A DNA stretch of 17,678 nucleotides, from the NCBI GenBank assembly GCA_036375275.1, contig DASUSF010000197.1, positions 1-17,678 of the forward strand, given 5' to 3'. Numbering within the stretch: the stretch's first letter is position 1; each line of letters begins with the position of its first letter. The translations under genes and the position numbers were made by a program. Below the pieces are notes generated by a model, which saw only the letters and a list, made by a program, of their open reading frames with translations, made no database searches and was not told where the DNA came from. The stretch is from DASUSF01 sp036375275 (GTDB lineage Bacteria > Pseudomonadota > Alphaproteobacteria > Geminicoccales > Geminicoccaceae). This document shows, piece after piece, positions 8,331 to 15,750 of this stretch.

Positions 8331-8385
8331 GCCCACGTTCCCTTCCTGCCGTCGGCCGGATCAGAACGCCGTGGATCGTTTCTGG

Positions 8386-10386
8386 TCACCGGCTTTCGGT
8401 AAATCGCGCGGTCGTCGGGGCGGACGGGACGCGCACGAGCATCTGCCGGAGCCCGATCGCGGCGAGGAGCGCCGCGCCGATCAGGGTCGATGGCAGTCCC
8501 GGATGGAGCAGCCCGAGCGCCACGATCACCAGGAGCACGCGCTCCGGCCAGGTGACCCGGACCCGGAGGTGCCCCTCGATCGCGACGTTGAGCGCGATCA
8601 CCGCGGCGGTCGCGACGACGACGTGGAACAGCTGCTCGGGCAGGGACGCGTCGAGCCCGATGATCGCGGGGCGGGCGACGATCAGGAACGGCAGCAGGAA
8701 GCCCGGGAGCCCGAGGCGGACCGCGAGGAAGGCGGATGGCAGGAACTTGGCCCCGGCGATGTTGGCCGCGACCAGCGCGGTCACCGCGACCGGCGGCGTC
8801 AGGCCGGACATGTTGGCGAAGTAGAAGACGAACATGTGCGCGGCCAGCAGGGGCACGCCGAGCTCCGCCAGCGCCGGCGCGCCGAGCAGGGCGACCAGGA
8901 TGTAGGCGGCGGACGTCGGCAGCCCGAGGCCGAAGGCGAGGCAGGTGGCCGCCGCGATCATCAGGAGCGGCCAGAGCTCGCCGCCGGCGAGCTCGAGCAT
9001 GGTGTTCGAGAGCTTCTGCGCGAAGCCGGTCACCGCCAGGATCTCGATCAGGATGTTGATCACCGCGATCACGGTCGCGACCGCGGCGCCGGTGCGCGCG
9101 CCGTCCTCGAGACCGCGGACGATCATGGTGCCGGCGGAGGCGAGCCCGCGGCGGAGGTCGTGGCGGTGGACGACGAGCTTCTTGAGCGCGTCGAGGGCGA
9201 GCAGCGCGAGCGTCGCGAACAGCGCTGCCGTGCCCGGCGGCATCCGGATGACCAGGAACCAGACCAGGACCACGATGCCGAGCAGGAGGTGGCCGTAGTC
9301 GCGGAACGCCTCGAGGAGCGCGGTGCGCGCGGCCCCGCCTTCCTCGATCATCTGCGCCTTGGCATCGAGCCCGACCCGGGCCGCGCGGATGTGCACCGCG
9401 ACCATCAGGTAGGCGTAGAAGATCAGGGCCGGGAACAGGGCGGCGGCCATGACCTCGAGGTAGGGGATGCCGGTGATGCCGACGATCAGGAAGGCGGCGA
9501 GGCCCATCACCGGCGGCATGAACTGGCCGCCGGTCGACGCCACCGCCTCGACCGCGGCGGCGAACTCCGGCTTGAACCCGAAGCGCTTCATCATCGGGAT
9601 GGTGAGCGCGCCGGTGGACGCGACGTTCGCGACCGTGGAGCCGGACAGCATGCCCATGAAGCCGCTCGAGACCACGGCGACCTGGGCCGGGCCGGCGCGC
9701 GTCCGGCCGCCGATCGCGTAGGACGCCTTGATGATGAAGTCGATCCCGCCGGTGACCTTGAGCACGCCCGCGAAGACCATGAACATGAAGATCGTGCCGG
9801 CCGAAAGCTCGGTGAGCGTGCCGAGCAGCCCCTGGAAGTAGGGGATCGAGGTGTAGCCGATCAGCCGGCCGAAGCTGATCCCGCCGTGGAACAGGATCTC
9901 GCCCGGGAGCAGGTAGCCGAAGGCGCCGTAGAGCAGGGCGAGGAGGGCGAGGGCGGGGATGGTCCAGCCCCACTGCCGCCACGTCGCGATCAGGGCGAGC
10001 GCGAGCAGCAGGATCGCGACCCAGGTGTCCGGCGTGTTGGGCATGAACCGGCGCGAGCGGATCAGCGCCGGATACTCGAGGTGGATGTAGACGAGCGGGA
10101 TCAGGGTGAGCAGCACGAGCGTCGCGTACAGCGCGCGGAGCCGTGGCCGCTCGGGCGGGCAGGCTTCCCACAGGCCCAGGAACGCCAGCAGCAGGGCGAA
10201 GCCGACGTGCAGGTTCTTGAACTGCCCCGCCGGCAGGAAGAACCATTCGAGCTGCGCCATGTGGCTGAGCGCCATGGCGAGGGCCGCAAGCAGGGCGAGC
10301 GCGCTCGCGACGGGCGCGCGGGTCTCGTCGCCGCGCACCGAGAGCGCCGCGAGACGCTCCCAGGTGGAGCGCCGGGCCGCGCTCAC
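8386..10386 (-). CDS. TRAP transporter permease, fused 4TM/12TM type
   Basis: The 666-residue product is hydrophobic throughout, with roughly 15-17 membrane segments. It combines the small (DctQ-like) and large (DctM-like) TRAP membrane subunits in one chain, the form that pairs with TAXI receptors. Hallmarks are SGFMGMLSGSTVANVASTGA (241-260), MMKRFGFKPEFAAAVEA (265-281) and STGGQFMPPVMG (284-295). It imports organic acids across the cytoplasmic membrane with Na+ or H+. The start is a GTG at 10386 with a poor ribosome site; an in-frame TGA just upstream rules out an earlier start, and a later one would cut into the first helices. The TAXI gene ends 56 bases upstream and the FAD gene begins 55 bases downstream, so the three probably form one operon. 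Substrate not readable. Confidence 0.92.
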   Translation of the reverse strand: MSAARRSTWERLAALSVRGDETRAPVASALALLAALAMALSHMAQLEWFFLPAGQFKNLHVGFALLLAFLGLWEACPPERPRLRALYATLVLLTLIPLVYIHLEYPALIRSRRFMPNTPDTWVAILLLALALIATWRQWGWTIPALALLALLYGAFGYLLPGEILFHGGISFGRLIGYTSIPYFQGLLGTLTELSAGTIFMFMVFAGVLKVTGGIDFIIKASYAIGGRTRAGPAQVAVVSSGFMGMLSGSTVANVASTGALTIPMMKRFGFKPEFAAAVEAVASTGGQFMPPVMGLAAFLIVGITGIPYLEVMAAALFPALIFYAYLMVAVHIRAARVGLDAKAQMIEEGGAARTALLEAFRDYGHLLLGIVVLVWFLVIRMPPGTAALFATLALLALDALKKLVVHRHDLRRGLASAGTMIVRGLEDGARTGAAVATVIAVINILIEILAVTGFAQKLSNTMLELAGGELWPLLMIAAATCLAFGLGLPTSAAYILVALLGAPALAELGVPLLAAHMFVFYFANMSGLTPPVAVTALVAANIAGAKFLPSAFLAVRLGLPGFLLPFLIVARPAIIGLDASLPEQLFHVVVATAAVIALNVAIEGHLRVRVTWPERVLLVIVALGLLHPGLPSTLIGAALLAAIGLRQMLVRVPSAPTTARFTESR

Positions 10387-10442
10387 GCTAGGGGCTCAGG
10401 GGCAACGGGCCGCGCAGGCTCCTGCCGGCGCTGCCCGAGCGG

Positions 10443-11465
10443 TCAGCCAAGCTCGGCGATCTGCAGGTCGTCCCGCCAGACGCCCTTCTCCTTGAAGTAC
10501 CTGGCGGCACCGGGATGGACCGGGTACTGCGGCATCAGGTGCTGGGTCGCGAACTCGAGCGCCACGTCCTGGAGCTGGACGCCCTTGGACCGGACCTCCT
10601 CGACGTGGTCGAAGACCGCCTGCGTGATCGCGTAGGCCGTCTCCTCGTCGATCCGGGGATGGACGCCGAGGATGCCGGAGATCGAGAGCGTGGTGACCGG
10701 CTCCTGGAGCTCGGCCCAATCCTTGGGGGTGAGGGTCGCCTTCAGGATGCCGGGGTTCCGCTCCTGCGCCTCGGCGATCAGGTCGTCCGGCACCGGCAGG
10801 ACCCGGAGATCCATCGACGTCTGCAGCTCCTCCAGCACGGGCGCCGGGCGGCCGTTGGTGAGCAGCGTCGGGATGCAGTCCGCGGCGCCCGACTTCATCG
10901 CGTTGTAGGACTCGGTCCAGGAGCCGTAGGTCCAGTCCACCTCCTCGGCGAGGCCGGCCACCTCGAACACCGTCTGCCACATGGCGGCGGTGGCGCCGCC
11001 CGCGGTCGCCGGCATGACGCGGCGGCCCTTCAGGTCCTCGAGCGTCTCGATGTCGCTGTCGGCCGCGACCATCGGGGTCAGGTTCCAGAGCGTGTAGGCG
11101 AACATCTGGTAGACCTCGACCGGCTCGGGATACGGTTCCTCCCCTGCGGTCGCGGGCTGCCAGTCGCTCGACGTGGTCTGCGCGAAGTCGAGCAGGCCCT
11201 GCTGCAGGAGTGCCATGTTCTCGGCGCCGCCCGCGGTGGACATCGACGAGTTCCGGGTCTCGGAGAACTGGTTCGCCGCCCACGCCAGCGCCTCGATGAT
11301 CACGTAGCCGGTCGAGCCCAGGCTCGACGAGCCCCACTGCAGGAGCTGCTGGGCCTCCGCGGGCGTCAGACGGGCGAACGGCAGCCCGGCGGCGCCAGCC
11401 GCGAGCACGCCCAAGCCGCCGAGCATCCGGCGCCTTCCGATCGTCAGGTCAGGGATCCGGGCCAT
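10443..11465 (-). CDS. TAXI-family TRAP transporter solute-binding protein with probable Tat signal
   Basis: The 340-residue product starts MARIPDLTIGRRRMLGG, an arginine-rich leader resembling a twin-arginine signal, followed by a hydrophobic stretch and a likely AEA/QQ cleavage near residue 38. The mature part has TAXI features: a Gly/Ser-rich opening (LQWGSSSLGSTGYV), then STAGGAENMALLQQGLLDFAQ. TAXI proteins bind the substrate in the periplasm and deliver it to a fused TRAP permease, here encoded next. I chose the ATG at 11465 because of AGGAG opposite 11471-11475, five bases away. The frame stays open upstream to 11708, but that extension runs through a repeat element and would bury the signal peptide, so it is not used. 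The ligand of this family varies and cannot be read here. Confidence 0.9.
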   Translation of the reverse strand: MARIPDLTIGRRRMLGGLGVLAAGAAGLPFARLTPAEAQQLLQWGSSSLGSTGYVIIEALAWAANQFSETRNSSMSTAGGAENMALLQQGLLDFAQTTSSDWQPATAGEEPYPEPVEVYQMFAYTLWNLTPMVAADSDIETLEDLKGRRVMPATAGGATAAMWQTVFEVAGLAEEVDWTYGSWTESYNAMKSGAADCIPTLLTNGRPAPVLEELQTSMDLRVLPVPDDLIAEAQERNPGILKATLTPKDWAELQEPVTTLSISGILGVHPRIDEETAYAITQAVFDHVEEVRSKGVQLQDVALEFATQHLMPQYPVHPGAARYFKEKGVWRDDLQIAELG

Positions 11466-11536
11466 GATATCTCCTCTGCTCTGCGGTTGCGGACCAGGGG
11501 GCCACGGCGGGCCGCCGGGTCCGGTTGCCACCGAGG

Positions 11537-11686
11537 CTAGAGCGGATCCCGATATGACGGAACCGCTTGCAGGCGGTTCCGCTTGGGTGAATCCGCTCCG
11601 ATCCTTTGCAACTGACCAACTTTCTTCCGATGAGCGGCAGGACGACGCGGTCCGATGCGGTTCTGTCTCATCGAAATTTGCTCTGA
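11537..11686 (-). repeat. Two-hairpin intergenic repeat element, copy B (inverted relative to copy A)
   Basis: This about 150-base element is the reverse complement of the one at 4494-4644. Blocks match across the whole length: the first 30 bases are identical to the last 30 of copy A, and the GATGAGACAGAACCGCAT and CCGCTCATCGGAAGAAA blocks also match. Between blocks the copies differ, so this is not a recent duplicate. The GC-rich hairpin is intact here (CGGAACCGC 11558-11566 with GCGGTTCCG 11573-11581, outer GAGCGGAT 11540-11547 with ATCCGCTC 11591-11598). The other hairpin has lost much of its outer stem. It sits after the GGT-family stop and before the TAXI start, where it could separate the two transcripts. 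The far terminus is degraded (GCTCTGA instead of GCTCTAG), so that edge is approximate. Confidence 0.82.
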
Positions 11687-11718
11687 TCCCGCTCGGGACG
11701 ATGCGCAATCGCTCCGCC

Positions 11719-13419
11719 TCACCAGCCGAGCGCCGCCGCGGGCCGGCGGAGGTCGGCCGCCGCCTCGATCACGCCGGTCTCGGGATCGATCCGGAGCGCG
11801 CAGATCGCCCCCGCCTGCCAGGCCCGCTCCGGCCATGGACGGATGTCGTAGCCGCGCCGCGCGAGGTCGTCGCCGGCCACCTCGGCGAGCGCGGGCTCGA
11901 GCATCAGCCGCGACGGCAGCATCCCGTGCGGCTCGAACGAGCTCGGGAAGTTGAAGGTCGCCATGCGCGGCGCATCGACCGCCGCCTGCAGGCCGAGGCC
12001 GAAGACCTCGGCGCCCAGCAGGAACTGGAGCATGGCCTGCGTCTGGACGTCGCCGCCGGGGGTGCCGAAGACCAGGTACGGGCGGCCGTTGCGGAACGCC
12101 ATCGCGGGGTTCGGGGTCAGCCGCGGCCGCCGGCCCGGTGCGGCGGCGCACGGATGGCCGGCGAAGCCCCAGGACTGTGAGCCGCGCGAGGACGGGACGA
12201 GGCCGGTGCCCGGGACCACCGGCGACGAATAGGAGACGTCGCTCGGGGTCGCCGAGACGGCATTGCCGAACCGGTCCACCACCGCGACGTAGGAGGTGTC
12301 GAGGGTCCGGTTCTCCCCGGTGTGCGTCGTCCGTTCTGTGCCGGCGCGCCGTCCGCCCGGCGGGTCGCCGGCCGGGGGCATGCCGTCGAACGCCTGCTCG
12401 CTCATCATGCCGCGGCGCCCGGCGAGGTAGTCGGGGTCGAGCAGGCCCTCGAGCGGCACGTCCGTGAAGCGCGGGTCGCCGAACCATGCCTCGCGGTCGC
12501 TGAAGGCGAGGTCGAGCGCCTGGGCGAGCCGGTGGAGGTAGGCCGGCGTGTTCCGGCCGGCCGCGCGCAGTTCCTCCGCCCGGAGCAGGCCCAGGACCTC
12601 GAGCAGCACCGGCCCCTGGCACCACGGCCCGCAGGTCGCGACATCGAGTGGCCCGAACGGGCGCCGGACCGGCGACTCCTCGCGGACCCGAAAGCTCGCG
12701 AGGTCGCCGCGGTCGAGCCAGCCGCCTTCCGCGGCGTGGAACGCGGCCAGGGTCTGCGCGAGGTCGCCCTGGTAGAACGCCCGGCGCACGGCGCCGAGCC
12801 CGGCCGCGCGGCTCCCGCCCGTGGCCCGCTCCTCGTCGATCAGGTGCTGGAGGACGCCCGCGAGGTCCGGCTGCCGGAAGACGGCGCCGACCGCGGGCGG
12901 TGCCCCGCCCGGCAGGAAGATCCGGGCGTTCTCGGGGAAGCGGGCGTAGTCCGCCTGGTGGGTCCGGATGGTCTCGGCGAGCAGCTCGTGGACCACGAAG
13001 CCGTCGCGGGCGAGGTCGAGCGCCGCCGCCGCCACGTCCCCGAAGCTCATCGTCCCGTAGTGCTCCAGCGCGGTCAGCCAGGCATCCGGCGCCGCCGGCA
13101 CGACGGTCCGGAGCACGCCTTCCGGCACGTGGCCGCCGTGCTCGCGCTCGAACACCCGGACGTCCGTCGCCTGCGGCCAAACCCCGAGGCCGTCGAGCGT
13201 GATCAGCTCGCCCCGCTCGGCGTGCCAGATCATGATCGGGGCGACGCCCGCGACGTTCACGATGTCCGGCTGCACGACGCCGAGCGCGAGCCCCGCCGCG
13301 GCCGCCGCGTCGACCGCGTTGCCGCCGGCGTTCAGGATCTCGAAGCCGGCCTCGGCGGCGAGATAGTGTCCGGCCGCGATGGCGTGGCGCGTGGCCCGGA
13401 CGGGTGGACGTTCCGGCAT
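11719..13419 (-). CDS. Gamma-glutamyltransferase-family protein (Ntn hydrolase)
   Basis: The 566-residue product aligns with the gamma-glutamyltransferase/cephalosporin acylase family. The N-terminal part has AGFEILNAGGNAVDAAAAA (24-42), and the second part has FGTPGGD at 451-457, the usual Gly-Gly loop. The precursor should cleave itself before T375 (LDTSYVAVVD), freeing the Thr nucleophile of the small subunit. Typical enzymes read T-T-H here; this one reads T-S-Y. No signal peptide is visible, so a cytoplasmic enzyme is likely, unlike the periplasmic E. coli Ggt. I chose the ATG at 13419, with GGGGAG nearby; the upstream open frame lacks family features. It stands alone, divergent from the VOC gene. 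It may hydrolyse glutathione conjugates or other gamma-glutamyl amides, but substrate is an inference. Confidence 0.88.
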   Translation of the reverse strand: MPERPPVRATRHAIAAGHYLAAEAGFEILNAGGNAVDAAAAAGLALGVVQPDIVNVAGVAPIMIWHAERGELITLDGLGVWPQATDVRVFEREHGGHVPEGVLRTVVPAAPDAWLTALEHYGTMSFGDVAAAALDLARDGFVVHELLAETIRTHQADYARFPENARIFLPGGAPPAVGAVFRQPDLAGVLQHLIDEERATGGSRAAGLGAVRRAFYQGDLAQTLAAFHAAEGGWLDRGDLASFRVREESPVRRPFGPLDVATCGPWCQGPVLLEVLGLLRAEELRAAGRNTPAYLHRLAQALDLAFSDREAWFGDPRFTDVPLEGLLDPDYLAGRRGMMSEQAFDGMPPAGDPPGGRRAGTERTTHTGENRTLDTSYVAVVDRFGNAVSATPSDVSYSSPVVPGTGLVPSSRGSQSWGFAGHPCAAAPGRRPRLTPNPAMAFRNGRPYLVFGTPGGDVQTQAMLQFLLGAEVFGLGLQAAVDAPRMATFNFPSSFEPHGMLPSRLMLEPALAEVAGDDLARRGYDIRPWPERAWQAGAICALRIDPETGVIEAAADLRRPAAALGW

Positions 13420-13491
13420 GGCGTCGCTCCCCGAGTGTTTCCCAGCCCCTGCTTCTTGCCGGCCCGACCGGCCGAGCGCAATGCCCGCCGC

Positions 13492-13520
13492 TTGCCTCGG
13501 CGGAGCGCGCGTGGCTTGAT
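13492..13520 (+). promoter_or_regulatory. Possible promoter for a leaderless VOC transcript
   Basis: TTGCCT (13492-13497) is followed after 17 bases by CTTGAT (13515-13520), a weak -10 match (3 of 6). A start about 7 bases later would fall on the ATG at 13527. That gene has no Shine-Dalgarno, so a leaderless mRNA is possible. The evidence is only spacing and weak consensus. Confidence 0.25.
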
Positions 13521-13526
13521 CCCGCG

Positions 13527-14453
13527 ATGCCCGCACGTCAGCTGCCGGAGCCCGGCGAGGTCTTCCTCGACCACGTGGCGCACTTCGTGCCCGACCTCGG
13601 GGTCGCCGGGGAGGCGCTCGGGAGCCTCGGCTTCACCGTGACGCCGCGCACGCCGCAGATGAACGCCGGGCCTGACGGCGCCCTCGTCCCGGCCGGCACC
13701 GAGAACCGCTGCGTCATGCTGGGCGAAGGCTACCTCGAGTTCCTGACCCCGGTCGCCCTGACCCCGCTCGCCGAGCGGATGCGCAGCCAGCTGGCGCGGT
13801 ACACCGGCCCGCACCTGGTCTGCTTCTCGGACGCCGACCCCGAGCGCGTGCGCGACCGGCTGGAGCGCGCGGGCTTCGCGCCGGAGGCGCCGGTCCGGCT
13901 CCGCCGGCGGATCGGCACGACCGCGGGCGGTGAAGAGGAGCTCCGCTTCTCGGTCGTGCGCGTGCCGCCGGGTGCCATGCCCGAGGGCCGGATCCAGTAC
14001 GTCGTCCACCACACCCCGGAGCTGCTCTGGCAGTCCCGCTGGACGAGCCATGCCAACGGCGCGCGGGCGCTCCTGGACGTCCTGATCGTGGTCGAGCACG
14101 CCGCCGCGCGGGCTTCGAGCTATGCCGGCTTCACCGGGCGCCACGACCCGGTGCCCCCGGGTGGCGACGGCCTCTCGTGGGTCCGCCTCGAGCGGGGCGG
14201 CGTGGTGCTGGTCGAGCCGCGGCGGTTCGCCGAGGCAGTGCCGGGAATCGGCATCCCGGCGTTGCCCTGGATCGCCGGCTATGCCGTCCGGGTCGACGAC
14301 CTCGACCTGGCCGGGGCGGCGTTCGTGCGCGGCGGTGCCCGGGTCAGCGAGGGGCGAGGCGTCGTCGTGGCCGCGCTGCCGCCCGTGCTCGGCGGCATCG
14401 TGGTGCTGAGCGCCGGAGCGACCTCCGGCTTCGCCGACCTGTTCCGGCCGTGA
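13527..14453 (+). CDS. Glyoxalase-like VOC-fold protein
   Basis: The 308-residue product begins FLDHVAHFVPDLGVAGEALGSLGF (about 13-36), the opening of the glyoxalase-like domain family (VOC fold), where an early His (H16) is a metal ligand. Further candidate ligands are E71 in EGYLEFL and a His pair at 161-162 (VVHHTPELL) opening a second VOC-like half. VOC proteins include glyoxalases, dioxygenases and isomerases. The two-half size suggests a self-contained barrel. I chose the ATG at 13527 because the VOC domain starts there; the frame is open upstream to 13404 but that would overlap the divergent gene start. No ribosome site precedes it. The DUF4286-like gene starts 60 bases downstream on the same strand, so the pair may be co-transcribed. 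Function unknown beyond fold. Confidence 0.78.
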   Translation: MPARQLPEPGEVFLDHVAHFVPDLGVAGEALGSLGFTVTPRTPQMNAGPDGALVPAGTENRCVMLGEGYLEFLTPVALTPLAERMRSQLARYTGPHLVCFSDADPERVRDRLERAGFAPEAPVRLRRRIGTTAGGEEELRFSVVRVPPGAMPEGRIQYVVHHTPELLWQSRWTSHANGARALLDVLIVVEHAAARASSYAGFTGRHDPVPPGGDGLSWVRLERGGVVLVEPRRFAEAVPGIGIPALPWIAGYAVRVDDLDLAGAAFVRGGARVSEGRGVVVAALPPVLGGIVVLSAGATSGFADLFRP

Positions 14454-14513
14454 TCGCGCGCGGGCGGCCGATCTCGTAGAGTGCGCCCGGGACGACGGCT
14501 GGGGAGGACCATC

Positions 14514-15212
14514 ATGCTCGGCAGGGGCGCCATGGTGTTCTGGTGCGACTTCGCGCCGGATGCGGACGGCACCGACTTCCACGAGTGGCACAGCAAGGAG
14601 CACATCGCGGAACGGGTCGGCGTTCCCGGCTTCCGCCGCGGCTTTCGCTTCGAGCGGATCGGCGACGAGGGCGATGCGCTGGTCTTCATGATGTACGAGG
14701 TCGACGACCTCGGGACGCTGACCTCCAGGCCCTACCTCGACCGGCTGAACGACCCGACCCCCTGGACGCGCCGCTGCATGTCTTACTTCGCCAACAACAG
14801 CCGGACCCTCTGCCGGGTGAGCGCGGACGTGGGCATCGGCGTCGCCGGCTGCATGCTGACCGTGCAGCTCGCACCCGAGGCGGCGGCGCGGGACGACCTC
14901 CGCGCCTGGATCGGCGACCGGCTGCTTCCGGACCTCGCCAGGCGTCCGGGCATCATCGGAGGCAGCCTGCTCGAGGGCGATGCGCCCGCGAGCCACGCCG
15001 AGACCGAGGAGAAGCGGATCCGCGGCACCGCCGACCTGGTCGCCGACTGGGTGCTCCTGGTGCGCGCCTACGATCCGGACGCGCTCCGCCACGTCCGGGA
15101 CCACGAGCTGAGCGAGCAGGCGCTCCGGGCGCAGGGCGTCCGGGAGCGGCAGGCGGTCGGCCTGTACCGCCTGATGCACTGCATCACCGACGTCGACCTG
15201 ACCGGCGGCTGA
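14514..15212 (+). CDS. EthD/DUF4286-like protein, two ferredoxin-like halves
   Basis: The 232-residue product looks like a dimeric alpha-beta barrel protein. The first half has FHEWHSKEHIAERVGVPGF (22-40), the W-H-x3-H pattern seen in EthD and DUF4286-type proteins. The second half, from about residue 110, repeats the scheme with a strand (AGCMLTVQLAP), a Trp-containing helix and a RRPGIIGGSLLEGD turn, but lacks the paired His. So the chain may fold as an internal barrel from a duplication. The start is the ATG at 14514, with GGGGAGG at 14501-14507; a GTG at 14481 in frame has no such site. It follows the VOC gene and converges with the Cys-rich gene, leaving a 10-base gap. Members are poorly characterised; a role in oxidising or degrading small organics is only a guess. 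Confidence 0.7.
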   Translation: MLGRGAMVFWCDFAPDADGTDFHEWHSKEHIAERVGVPGFRRGFRFERIGDEGDALVFMMYEVDDLGTLTSRPYLDRLNDPTPWTRRCMSYFANNSRTLCRVSADVGIGVAGCMLTVQLAPEAAARDDLRAWIGDRLLPDLARRPGIIGGSLLEGDAPASHAETEEKRIRGTADLVADWVLLVRAYDPDALRHVRDHELSEQALRAQGVRERQAVGLYRLMHCITDVDLTGG

Positions 15213-15222
15213 GCCGGCCGCG

Positions 15223-15528
15223 TCATCTCGGCCGTCGGCTCTGGAGCGCCCGGACCTGGTCGTAGCAGGCGCCGCAGATCATGGTGACGCTCGCGAACCC
15301 TTCGGACTCGTCGGTCCATTCGCCGCCGGTCGCCTGCACGCGGGCTTCGCATGCGGCGCACCAGGCGTCGGGGCGCGGCGTGCCCGGATCGCCGGAGGTG
15401 AAGAAGCCGACGTCCGCCCCGCTGGCGAGGCTGTCGGCGAGGTGGCGGCAGACGAACGTCGCCGGCTGGGGGCCGTGCCGGGCGCATTCGAGGGCGCCGT
15501 CCCGGGGCGAGGCCTCGCCGGTCGCCAT
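15223..15528 (-). CDS. Small Cys-rich, probably zinc-binding protein
   Basis: This 101-residue product is not one I can name. It has regularly spaced metal-type ligands: C15-x2-H18, C27-x-H29, C57-x2-C60 and C85-x2-C88, enough for two zinc sites. The opening CARHGPQPATFVCRHLA is the most distinctive stretch and resembles short conserved hypothetical proteins found in several phyla. There is no signal peptide and no DNA-binding helix. The ATG at 15528 has a weak ribosome site but lies only 8 bases after the stop of a small membrane protein, so it is probably translated by coupling. The spacing of ligands argues that it is a real gene. Function unknown; a zinc-ribbon adaptor or stress protein are possibilities. 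Confidence 0.72.
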   Translation of the reverse strand: MATGEASPRDGALECARHGPQPATFVCRHLADSLASGADVGFFTSGDPGTPRPDAWCAACEARVQATGGEWTDESEGFASVTMICGACYDQVRALQSRRPR

Positions 15529-15536
15529 CGCCGGCG

Positions 15537-15719
15537 TCAGCGGTAGCGGCGTCGGCCGAAGCGCCGCACCGCGAGCATGCCGGCGAGCGCGAGCAGCGCG
15601 ACCAGCAGCAGGAAGAACAGGACGATCATCGCGATCCCGCCGATGACCGCGCTGAAGGTGTCCCAGAAGCCGATCTGGGCGATCATGATCACCAGGATCA
15701 GGAACAGGAGGATGGGCAT
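15537..15719 (-). CDS. Small two-helix membrane protein
   Basis: This 60-residue product has two hydrophobic segments: about residues 2-15 (ILLFLILVIMIAQ) and 25-50 (VIGGIAMIVLFFLLLVALLALAG). It ends with an Arg-rich tail (RRFGRRRYR), suggesting the C terminus stays in the cytoplasm by the positive-inside rule. I do not recognise a family. The start at the ATG at 15719 is chosen because the hydrophobic segment begins there; longer frames read through sequence of the neighbouring aldo/keto reductase. The ribosome site is weak. It lies 31 bases after the aldo/keto reductase and 8 bases before the Cys-rich gene, all on one strand. It could be a small envelope or stress protein. The call as a gene rests on composition and spacing. 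Confidence 0.6.
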   Translation of the reverse strand: MPILLFLILVIMIAQIGFWDTFSAVIGGIAMIVLFFLLLVALLALAGMLAVRRFGRRRYR

Positions 15720-15750
15720 CGGCGGGCGTCCACTGCTGAAGAGAACGGTG

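Noticed and set aside
10387..10442. Hairpin GCAGG-AG-CCTGC between the TAXI and TRAP genes
   Set aside because: A five-base stem with a two-base centre cannot form a stable loop; probably chance in GC-rich sequence.
8329..10635. A 768-codon plus-strand open frame antisense to the TRAP permease
   Set aside because: Low-complexity charged composition and full overlap with a recognisable permease on the other strand.
4494..11686. Composite transposon
   Set aside because: The repeats have no transposase, and no target-site duplication is evident next to the diverged copies. They look like non-autonomous or structural intergenic repeats.
11466..11708. N-terminal extension of the TAXI protein
   Set aside because: The added 81 residues are a translation of repeat copy B and its flanks, and would place the signal peptide internally. 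The ATG at 11465 has a good ribosome site.
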